Shown: positions 9,266 to 16,408 of the stretch, piece after piece
Layout: each line of letters opens with the position of its first letter
Numbering within the stretch: the first letter of the stretch is position 1
Source: Mycobacterium noviomagense
GTDB taxonomy: Bacteria; Actinomycetota; Actinomycetes; Mycobacteriales; Mycobacteriaceae
Assembly: GCF_010731635.1 (NCBI RefSeq)
Contig: NZ_AP022583.1
Coordinates: 3,782,001-3,846,000 of the forward strand
Direction: 5' to 3'
Length of the DNA: 64,000 bases
The notes under the pieces: model-generated
Database searches by the model: none
Told to the model about the DNA's origin: nothing
The model's input: the letters and a program-made list of their open reading frames with translations, nothing else
Translations under genes and position numbers: made by a program

Positions 9266-9538
9266 ATGAGTACACACAGCCTGCGTGATTTGCGGGCCCA
9301 GCTGGGTGCGATTGTCCGTGGGGTCGCCACGACGGGGGAAGAAGCAATCATCACGGACAGCGGCAGCGAGGTCGCGGTCATCATCTCGATGGCCGACTAT
9401 GAGCGTCTTCATGAGCACGCCGACGTGGTCGACGCAATACGGCTGCGTGACATCCGCGCCCAGGGCTTCTCCACGATGTCGATGTCGGAAATGCTCGACG
9501 CGCTGGGCATTGATGCCGCGTCGTTCGTCGCCTCGTGA
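9266..9538 (+). CDS. Type II antitoxin, Phd/YefM family
   Basis: A 90-residue protein with the Phd/YefM fold signature: N-terminal SLRDLRAQLGAIV, followed by the EEAIITDSGSEVAVIISMADYERL segment that forms the beta sheet and dimer. The C-terminal tail should wrap the toxin. The stop overlaps the GTG start of the toxin gene by four bases (GTGA), the standard arrangement for translational coupling. By family knowledge the antitoxin alone or with the toxin represses its own promoter, which would lie in the 53 bases after aspS. Confidence 0.88.
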   Translation: MSTHSLRDLRAQLGAIVRGVATTGEEAIITDSGSEVAVIISMADYERLHEHADVVDAIRLRDIRAQGFSTMSMSEMLDALGIDAASFVAS

Positions 9539-9786
9539 GGATCGCATTCCATCCCGACGTACTCAAGCAGCTGCAGCACCTGCCCCGCGATACAGTCGAG
9601 ACCGCACTGCACACGATCATCGAGCTTGGCGAGAATCCGCGCCCGGTGGGTGCGAAGAAACTTGTTGGTACGAAAAACGAGTGGCGTATCCGCTTCGGGC
9701 AATACCGCATCGTCTACCACATTGACGACGAGGACGCCGTCATCACTGTCTTCACCGTCGTCAAGCGCAGCGACGCATACCGCTGA
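9535..9786 (+). CDS. RelE/ParE-family toxin
   Basis: An 83-residue toxin of the RelE/ParE superfamily. Features are an N-terminal MRIAFHPDVLKQL, a central GENPRPVGAKKLVG segment, then EWRIRFGQYRIVYHIDD and VVKRSDAYR at the end, the pattern of RelE-type ribosome-dependent mRNA nucleases. The basic residues in the WRIRFGQYRIVY strand are intact, so activity is plausible. The start is the GTG overlapping the antitoxin stop. The pair looks complete. Family knowledge cannot separate a RelE mRNase from a ParE gyrase poison with certainty here, though the short basic C-terminus favours RelE. Confidence 0.88.
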   Translation: MRIAFHPDVLKQLQHLPRDTVETALHTIIELGENPRPVGAKKLVGTKNEWRIRFGQYRIVYHIDDEDAVITVFTVVKRSDAYR

Positions 9787-9823
9787 ACGGAATAACGCCA
9801 CGCCGAAGCAGGTTGTCGCCGGC

Positions 9824-10261
9824 ATGGCCCAACAGATGCCCGATGCCGAAACGATCAAGGCGTTCAACAAGTCCATCGTCGACGAGTTCCGCACCAACGG
9901 CGGCAAAGTCGGCGGCCAGTTCGAGGGTGCCAACCTGCTGCTGCTCACCACAACCGGCGCCAAGTCCGGCCAGCCGCGGTTGACGCCGCTGGCATATCTG
10001 CGCATCGACGGCAAGATCGTCATCGTCGGCTCATTTGCCGGCGCCGATGTCAACCCCGCGTGGGTGCACAATCTGCGGGCCAACCCGCACGCGCATGTCG
10101 AGATCGGCACCGAATCCTTCGACGTAATCGCCCGCGAACTGACGCCAGACGAGCGCGACGCCATATTTCCCAAAGTCACCGCCGTTGCACCGGGATTCGC
10201 CGACTATCAAGCCAAGACCACGCGGGTAATCCCGCTTTTCGAGCTACAGCCGGTGAATTAG
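9824..10261 (+). CDS. Deazaflavin (F420)-dependent nitroreductase-family protein (Ddn-like)
   Basis: A 145-residue protein of the actinobacterial split-barrel family that includes Ddn, the F420H2-dependent quinone and nitro-reductase. Recognised by LLLLTTTGAKSGQPRLTPLAYLRIDGKIVIVGSFAG-type sequence followed by NPAWVHNLRANPHAHVEIG. The frame is open back to 9626, but that part is toxin-gene shadow. The ATG at 9824 (MAQQMPDAE) gives the usual family length. It follows the toxin gene by 37 bases on the same strand and converges on the rpf gene. Mycobacteria carry many paralogues, so the physiological substrate cannot be assigned. Confidence 0.88.
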   Translation: MAQQMPDAETIKAFNKSIVDEFRTNGGKVGGQFEGANLLLLTTTGAKSGQPRLTPLAYLRIDGKIVIVGSFAGADVNPAWVHNLRANPHAHVEIGTESFDVIARELTPDERDAIFPKVTAVAPGFADYQAKTTRVIPLFELQPVN

Positions 10262-10334
10262 CCGCCGCCGATCACGGGCTGATCACGGCTTTGCAACGCC
10301 GCCCCTGTGCGACGCCGCTCTGCGACGAGCGGAT

Positions 10335-10778
<444 letters not shown>

Positions 10779-10999
10779 TTACCACCTGTAACAAAATGGC
10801 GTGAAAAATGTCAACAGCTGGGGCTGGAATTACCCCAGAGAATTTTGATCTAAACACGTAGTTTCGGTAACTAGTGTTATCTATGCGAGGATTGATGTAA
10901 GCGATTCTAAAATGATCAGAGTTACGAAAGTTTCCTATGTTGCGCATGTTGTTGATGTTGTCCGCCTGAGGGCGTGGGGCCGCATCATGGTAAGCAAGC
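10779..10999. other. AT-rich divergent promoter region between rpf and the FUSC gene
   Basis: These 221 bases are visibly richer in A and T than any neighbouring stretch. They must hold the rpf promoter (leftward) and the FUSC-gene promoter (rightward). A perfect 6-base-pair stem (CTGGGG and CCCCAG, 10818-10838, 9-base loop) lies about 40 bases upstream of rpf and would be in its 5' leader. Some actinobacterial rpf genes are known to have riboswitch-controlled leaders. I could not recognise a c-di-AMP riboswitch consensus here. Confidence 0.5.
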
Positions 11000-12082
11000 G
11001 TGGTGAGCACTTCGCTGGCAATTCAGGCTCAGGTTGCCGGCCGTGCTGCCCTGCAACGGCTACGCCCGGCGCTGTGGCCGATCACCCAGACGTCAGTCGC
11101 CGCCGGCCTGGCGTGGTACCTCACCCACGATCTGCTGGGCCATCGACAGCCGTTCTTCGCACCGATCGCCGCGGTGGTGTGCTTGTCGGCGACCCACGTG
11201 CTACGCGGGCAGCGCGCCGTCCAGATGATCATCGGTGTAACACTGGGCATCGGCCTGGGCGCTGCGGTTCAGGCCCTGTTGGGTACCGGCCGTATCGCCC
11301 TCTCGGTCGCGGTGTTCATCGCGTTGTGCGTTGCGGTGCTGATCGGGCGCGGCTTCATCGCACAGGGACTGATGTTCGTCAACCAGACGGCAGTCTCGGC
11401 CGTGCTGGTGTTGGTGTTCGCGCGCAGCGGGATGGTCTCCGAACGCCTCTTTGACACGCTGATCGGCGGCGGCATCGCGATCGTGTTCGGCATCCTGCTG
11501 TTCCCCGTTGATCCGTTGATCCTGTTGCGCGGGGCACGCGGCGGCATGCTGGCCGCTCTGCACGACGCGCTCACCGAAATCGCCGACCTGGTCCCGGAGC
11601 GCAAACGGCCCGCGCACAACTGGCCGCTGCCCGTCGTCGAGCACTTACACCAACAGGTCGCCGGGCTTGCCGAAGCCCGCACCACCGCGCGCCTCGCCGT
11701 TCGGGTAGCGCCTCGCCGGTGGGCCGCCCGCCACGCCGTCCACGACGCCGATCAGCAGGCCGCTCATCTGGGTCTGCTAGCCAGCTCGGTGCTGCATCTG
11801 GCGCGCGTCGTCACTCCGGATCTCGAGGACCGGCTCCGCCAACCCATGCGCGCCGCAATCAGCGAACTTGCCGCCGGCGCAACAACTGTCGACACCGACC
11901 ACGCCGCGGCGGCCGCTCACACTGCGGCGGCGCGCCGACATGCTTCCGAAATGCATGCAGCCGCCCACAACACGCCCGAAGTGACGCTGGCCGCCGTCGT
12001 CCAGACTTGTGTCGACGACCTGCAACAGGTCATCAACCTCGGTGCGGCGCTGGTCAATTCGCCTCGCCAAGGAACTCCTTGA
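11000..12082 (+). CDS. FUSC-family aromatic acid exporter-like membrane protein (Rv2571c-like)
   Basis: A 360-residue inner-membrane protein. The first half holds about five to six hydrophobic helices (segments beginning SVAAGLAWYL, FFAPIAAVVCL, VQMIIGVTLGIGLGAAV, IALSVAVFIALCVAVLIG, TAVSAVLVLVF and GGGIAIVFGILLF). The second half is a soluble Ala-rich helical domain with HAVHDADQQAAHLG. This is the layout of FUSC/aromatic-acid-exporter proteins (AaeB-like), often half-size in actinobacteria and presumed to dimerise. The GTG at 11000 is followed by another GTG one codon later. The 3' end overlaps the convergent MmcQ-like gene by 29 bases. The substrate is unknown. Confidence 0.82.
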   Translation: MVSTSLAIQAQVAGRAALQRLRPALWPITQTSVAAGLAWYLTHDLLGHRQPFFAPIAAVVCLSATHVLRGQRAVQMIIGVTLGIGLGAAVQALLGTGRIALSVAVFIALCVAVLIGRGFIAQGLMFVNQTAVSAVLVLVFARSGMVSERLFDTLIGGGIAIVFGILLFPVDPLILLRGARGGMLAALHDALTEIADLVPERKRPAHNWPLPVVEHLHQQVAGLAEARTTARLAVRVAPRRWAARHAVHDADQQAAHLGLLASSVLHLARVVTPDLEDRLRQPMRAAISELAAGATTVDTDHAAAAAHTAAARRHASEMHAAAHNTPEVTLAAVVQTCVDDLQQVINLGAALVNSPRQGTP

Positions 12083-12443
12083 CCAGCTGGCGGGGAGCCT
12101 GCGTCAACCACGCCTCGGTGATCAACTCTCGCAACTCCGACACTGTGATCCGCTCGAGTTTGACCAGCACCGCTGGGTAGCCGTCGAAATGCGGGGTGGT
12201 GAAGTAGATCCCCGGCGCGTCGGCGACCAACGCGAACTTGACGGCTTCGTCGGCCACCCGCACGCCCAGGATGTCGCCGGTCGGCACCTCCAACCCGCGG
12301 GCAGCCAGTGCCTCGCGGTCGGGCTCGCGCAGCGGCCGCTCCCACACCATGAGCTTCTTGCCGACGCGCCAGTCATGCGGCGACGGCTCCGCCGTGAGTG
12401 GCAACTCGTCGACGATTCGGGCGACGTCCTCCCACGTGGCCAC
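12054..12443 (-). CDS. MmcQ/YjbR-family DNA-binding-fold protein (Rv2570-like)
   Basis: A 129-residue protein of the MmcQ/YjbR family, a double-wing fold similar to a DNA-binding domain of CyaY/TFIIA type but with no proven function in mycobacteria. Visible signature: VGKKLMVWERPL, VRVADEAVKFALVAD, YFTTPHFDGYPAVLVKL and a C-terminal ELITEAWLTQAP. The GTG at 12443 (VATWEDVARIV) gives the usual family length; the open frame upstream to 12482 is not conserved. It overlaps the FUSC gene tail to tail. Confidence 0.82.
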   Translation of the reverse strand: MATWEDVARIVDELPLTAEPSPHDWRVGKKLMVWERPLREPDREALAARGLEVPTGDILGVRVADEAVKFALVADAPGIYFTTPHFDGYPAVLVKLERITVSELRELITEAWLTQAPRQLVKEFLGEAN

Positions 12444-12550
12444 CTCTCGATTGTGCTCCGCGCCGCCTGGGCGTGCCCGCAAATCGCCACCGCGACACCC
12501 CAGCCGCGGGATTACAGCAAATTCTCAGCTACGTCGCCGATAGTTACCTT

Positions 12551-13864
12551 GTGGCTCAGTCCGAGCGGTGGATCACCACGGCGCGCATGCTGCGGCGGGC
12601 CGGATTCGGGGTGAGCGGCCCACAAGTCGACGCGGTGGCCGCTGGAGACTGGTCGTCCTACGTCGAGAAGGCTCTCGGCTCGAACGCCGACGCCGATCCC
12701 GGAGCGGCGGCGACCCCCATCCCGACGTTTCCGTTGCCTTCTCGGCCAGGGAAAGACGCGGCGGTGGCCGAGAGAAAGCAGTACAACCGCCAGCTATCCG
12801 AGCAGATGGCGCAGCTTTCCCAATGGTGGCTCCGTCGCATGGTCGCCGTCGAGCAGCCCATTCACGAGAAGCTAACATTGTTGTGGCACAACCACTTTGC
12901 TACCTCAGCGCAGAAGGTCCGGATTGCCGGCTACATGGCGGCGCAAAACCAGAAGCTGCGCAGCCTTGCGTTCGGTGATTTTCGGACCCTGGCTTACGCG
13001 ATGCTGACCGACGCCGCGATGTTGCGTTGGCTCGACGGGCAGACCAACACCGCGAAGGCCGCCAACGAGAACCTCGCCCGCGAATTCATGGAGCTGTTCG
13101 CGCTCGGCCACGGCAACGGCTACACCGAAGCCGACGTGCGGGCGGGCGCTCGCGCTTTGACCGGATGGGTCATCGAGAAAAACGGCAACACGACGATGCT
13201 GCCCAGACGCCACGACCGCAGCACCAAGACCATCCTGGGCGCCACCGCCAACTTCGACGTGGCGGGATTCTGCGACACCGTACTGGCCCAACCCAACTCG
13301 CCGCGATACGTCGCCGGACGATTATGGCAGCAGCTTGCCTCCGACGACCCGCCGCCGGCGCCGACGCTCGACAGGCTGGTCAGCGCCTACGGCTCCGGAC
13401 GTGACCTGCGGGCCCTGACCCGGGCGATCCTCACCGACGACGAATTCACCGGCGCACGGGGCGCCGTCGTCAACACTCCGGTCGAATGGTTGGTGGGAGT
13501 AATCCGCACGCTGCGGGTTGCCCTGGACCCGCCAAAACGGCTGACGACCCTCGATGCAACGTTGAAAGCGCTGGGGCAGCGGCCGTTCTACCCGCCCGAC
13601 GTGGGCGGCTGGCCGCACGGGCGGGTGTGGCTGTCGACCGCGAGCGCAGGGCTGCGGTTACGCGCCGCAACCAACCTGGCCCGTGCCGGCGACCTGTCGA
13701 CCATCGAAAACGCCTCTGCGGGTGAGCGTGTCGACGCGGTGGGCTACCTCATCGGTGTCGGCGCATGGTCAAACAGGTCCGTCGCCGGGCTCAAGCCGCT
13801 GGTGCGCAAGCCTGTGCAGTTGGTCGCCGCCGCGGTCAACACACCCGAGTACCTGACCTCCTAG
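12551..13864 (+). CDS. DUF1800 family protein
   Basis: A protein of about 437 residues with the DUF1800 signature: ARMLRRAGFG at the N-terminus, the EKLTLLWHNHFATS segment, then NENLAREFMELFALGHGNGYTEADV and ARALTGW, and a C-terminal PFYPPDVGGWPHGRVWLSTAS. The function is unknown, though family members are nearly always followed by a DUF1501 gene, as here. No clear signal peptide is visible. The GTG at 12551 starts just before the conserved region, and the frame is open to 12398. The gap to the DUF1501 gene is 11 bases, so the two should be co-transcribed and probably form one complex or pathway. Confidence 0.85.
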   Translation: MAQSERWITTARMLRRAGFGVSGPQVDAVAAGDWSSYVEKALGSNADADPGAAATPIPTFPLPSRPGKDAAVAERKQYNRQLSEQMAQLSQWWLRRMVAVEQPIHEKLTLLWHNHFATSAQKVRIAGYMAAQNQKLRSLAFGDFRTLAYAMLTDAAMLRWLDGQTNTAKAANENLAREFMELFALGHGNGYTEADVRAGARALTGWVIEKNGNTTMLPRRHDRSTKTILGATANFDVAGFCDTVLAQPNSPRYVAGRLWQQLASDDPPPAPTLDRLVSAYGSGRDLRALTRAILTDDEFTGARGAVVNTPVEWLVGVIRTLRVALDPPKRLTTLDATLKALGQRPFYPPDVGGWPHGRVWLSTASAGLRLRAATNLARAGDLSTIENASAGERVDAVGYLIGVGAWSNRSVAGLKPLVRKPVQLVAAAVNTPEYLTS

Positions 13865-13875
13865 CGAGATCGCCG

Positions 13876-15060
13876 ATGCCCGAACTCAGCCGCCGAAAGT
13901 TTCTGATCGCCAGCGCCGGTGTCGGCGCGGCCGGCCTGCTGTCCGGCACGGTCGCGATCACCTGGAACGACTTGCATCGCGCCGCACATGAGCGGCCGCT
14001 GGCTGACGGCAGCGGGATCCTGGTGATCGTGACGCTCTACGGCGGAAACGACGGCATCAACACCGTCATCCCTTACGCGGACAACGCCTATCACGACGCT
14101 CGCCCCGAACTCGCCTACGCGCCAGGCGATGTGCTGCACCTAGACGAGCAGCTGGGACTCAACCCTGCTCTCAAGGGGCTGGCTCAAACGTGGCGCGACA
14201 AGAAATTGGCCATCGTGCGTGGCGTGAGCTACCCCAAGCCGGACCACAGCCACTTCCGGTCGATGGATATCTGGCAGACCGCTTCACCCGCCGAACCGGT
14301 GCCGACCGGCTGGATCGGGCGCTGGCTTGACGCCACCGGTGACGACCCGCTGCGCGCCGTCAACATCGGGCCGGTGCTGCCGCCGCTGGCGGTCGGCGAG
14401 AAGTGCACGGCCGCTGCGCTTTCCCCAACTGCCGCAACGGAATCCGCTGACTGGTTCACGGACACGATGGACGCCCTGGGCGTCGACGACCCAGGCGACA
14501 CACCGGCCATGTCCGCGGTATGCGCCGCCTACCGCGCCGCTCGCACCGCCGACACGACGTTAGGCAAGGTCAAGACCTCCGGTAAGAAAGGGCTCGCGGC
14601 CCAGCTCGCCATGGTGGCGGCCGCCGTGCGCGCCGCGGTGCCGACGCGGGTCTACACGGTGGCGCTGGGCGGTTTCGACACCCACGCCGACGAGCGGGAA
14701 ACCCAGCAGCGCCTGCTGCAGACCTTCGACGAAGCGCTCACTCCGTTCCTTGCCGAGGTGGCCGGCGACCGCTACGGCAAGAACGTCGTCGTGTTGGCGT
14801 ACTCGGAATTCGGCCGCAGGGTCGCCGCCAACGCATCGCAGGGCACCGACCACGGCACCGCCGGGCCGGTATTCGTCGCGGGCGCACCGGTCAGGGGCGG
14901 CTTCTACGGCGACGAACCCAGCCTGACCGACCTCGACAACGGCGACCTGAAAGCCACGACGGATTTCCGCGACGTCTACTACGAGCTGCTATCGACGACG
15001 CTGCGCACCGATCCCACGCCGTCCGTCGGCACCGGCCGCAAGCCGCTCGGCTTTCTGTAG
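13876..15060 (+). CDS. DUF1501 family Tat-exported protein
   Basis: A 394-residue protein with a clear twin-arginine signal at the very N-terminus (SRRKFLIASAGVGAAGLLSGTVA). The body belongs to DUF1501, a family with an alkaline-phosphatase/sulfatase-like fold. Motifs seen are LYGGNDGINTVIPY, the HSHFRSMDIWQT segment, GGFDTHADERETQQ, YSEFGRRVAANASQGTDHGTAGPVF and a final GTGRKPLGFL. Those Asp/His clusters are consistent with a metal site. It is paired with DUF1800 upstream. The export signal on this partner suggests the pair acts at or outside the membrane. No reaction is established for the family in mycobacteria. Confidence 0.87.
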   Translation: MPELSRRKFLIASAGVGAAGLLSGTVAITWNDLHRAAHERPLADGSGILVIVTLYGGNDGINTVIPYADNAYHDARPELAYAPGDVLHLDEQLGLNPALKGLAQTWRDKKLAIVRGVSYPKPDHSHFRSMDIWQTASPAEPVPTGWIGRWLDATGDDPLRAVNIGPVLPPLAVGEKCTAAALSPTAATESADWFTDTMDALGVDDPGDTPAMSAVCAAYRAARTADTTLGKVKTSGKKGLAAQLAMVAAAVRAAVPTRVYTVALGGFDTHADERETQQRLLQTFDEALTPFLAEVAGDRYGKNVVVLAYSEFGRRVAANASQGTDHGTAGPVFVAGAPVRGGFYGDEPSLTDLDNGDLKATTDFRDVYYELLSTTLRTDPTPSVGTGRKPLGFL

Positions 15061-15066
15061 CCGCGG

Positions 15067-16305
15067 CTACGCCCCGGTCTGGCTGATCGCCGGCTGAGTG
15101 AGCCAGTAGCGCAGCTTCGCGTAGATCTCCGGGTGGTTGAGCAGGTCGAAGTGGTGCAGGCCGGTCAGGGTGAGCCCGTGTGCCGGTTCGAACGGAATCT
15201 GTCGCGAGCGGCCGCGCCCGGAAGCGCTGTGTGCGCGCACCAAGCGGTCGCCGAGCAGCATCCCGACCGCCCGGGGCGCCGCCGTGGTCGCGACGAAGTG
15301 GTAAACCGCGCCGGGGAGGAACGGCACCTCGTGGCAGCGGTCGCGCAGGAACTCGTCGGGATCGCACTGGCTCCAGTCCTCGTCGAGCAGTGCGCCGAAC
15401 CGCAGGTCCTTGACGCCGTCGCTGCGGGCGTTGAGAAACGCAGCCAGCGCTCGTGTTTCGGGTAGTTGGGACAGCGCCCATGACGCGACGTTGACGCCCT
15501 TTTCCAGATCGGCGCCCAAATGCGGTGAGCCCAGGCAGACCACATGGCGCACCAGGTCGGGCCAGTCGTGCTGCTGCTGGGCGCCGTAGTGGCAGGCGCT
15601 GCGCACCACCAGCCCACCCATCGAATGGCCCACCAGCGCAATCTCGTCCACCGCGGTCGGCCACAGCGCAAGCAGCCGGTTCAGCAGGTCGGCGAGGGCT
15701 CGTCCGTTCTGTGAGATGTGCAGGCCGGTGTTATAGCGGAGGTAGACGGGCGTGAACCCGAGCTCGCCGCGCAGCCGCGCTCCGTAGGGGCGCCGACTTT
15801 CCCCGGTGCGCGGCTGGCGCCACCACGATCGCTCGGTCAGACACCAGCCGTGGACGAACACCACGATGCGACCGGTGGCCTTCGGGAACGCCGCGGCGAT
15901 CGATGCGGCGGTCAGGTCAACGGGCTTGCCGTGGCGGCGGATCTGCATGCGCAGCCCGAACGTGTTGCCGCGGTTGACCAGCTCGTCGCCATAGATTCCG
16001 TTCAGCGCCGCGACCGCCCTGGCGATCGGGAGATGTGATTGGACGGTGTCGTCCTCGTCGCGGCCGTACACCTCGGCCGCCACCGCGCCGGCGCCGTCAA
16101 GTGATGCCCGCACGGCTCGGTCGACGGCGTAATACGTCATCGCGGCGACGGTGTCGTGAACGACCCGGACCGGTTTCGCCGCCGGTCCGATCGCGCCGAA
16201 AACGCGACGGGAGATCCCGTCGTGCATGTCGCGCACCACATTGGTGACCACCCGCGAGCCTTCTCCGGCAAGGTCGGCCAATGAACGGATTTCCTGTCGC
16301 TGCAC
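15067..16305 (-). CDS. Alpha/beta-hydrolase, PGAP1/triacylglycerol lipase-like esterase
   Basis: A 412-residue hydrolase. A non-conserved helical N-terminal region of about 145 residues precedes the hydrolase core, with oxyanion-hole HGW at 152-154 and the nucleophile elbow GHSMGG with Ser228. The likely catalytic His is in the C-terminal LTGLHHFDLLNHPEIY. This pattern fits PGAP1-like lipases and esterases acting on membrane or glyco-lipids, but the substrate is unknown. It is convergent with DUF1501 (6-base gap) and divergent from the ATP-grasp operon. The start ATG at 16305 begins MQRQEIRSLA. Confidence 0.82.
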   Translation of the reverse strand: MQRQEIRSLADLAGEGSRVVTNVVRDMHDGISRRVFGAIGPAAKPVRVVHDTVAAMTYYAVDRAVRASLDGAGAVAAEVYGRDEDDTVQSHLPIARAVAALNGIYGDELVNRGNTFGLRMQIRRHGKPVDLTAASIAAAFPKATGRIVVFVHGWCLTERSWWRQPRTGESRRPYGARLRGELGFTPVYLRYNTGLHISQNGRALADLLNRLLALWPTAVDEIALVGHSMGGLVVRSACHYGAQQQHDWPDLVRHVVCLGSPHLGADLEKGVNVASWALSQLPETRALAAFLNARSDGVKDLRFGALLDEDWSQCDPDEFLRDRCHEVPFLPGAVYHFVATTAAPRAVGMLLGDRLVRAHSASGRGRSRQIPFEPAHGLTLTGLHHFDLLNHPEIYAKLRYWLTQPAISQTGA

Positions 16306-16408
16306 GGGTGCCCCTCTCTGCTCACGAGCGCAGACATATAGGTGATACCCATAATGGCTTTACGTACGCCGGAGATCGGGCGGTGCCGAAACGGCAGGAG
16401 GTGCGGCG

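Noticed and set aside
7821..9347. A 508-residue open frame antisense to aspS
   Set aside because: It is the mirror of the high-GC codon bias of aspS, with His/Arg/Gly-rich sequence and no family features.
10262..10334. GATCACGG repeated twice between two convergent genes as a terminator or site
   Set aside because: It is a short direct repeat with no good stem; chance is likely in this sequence.
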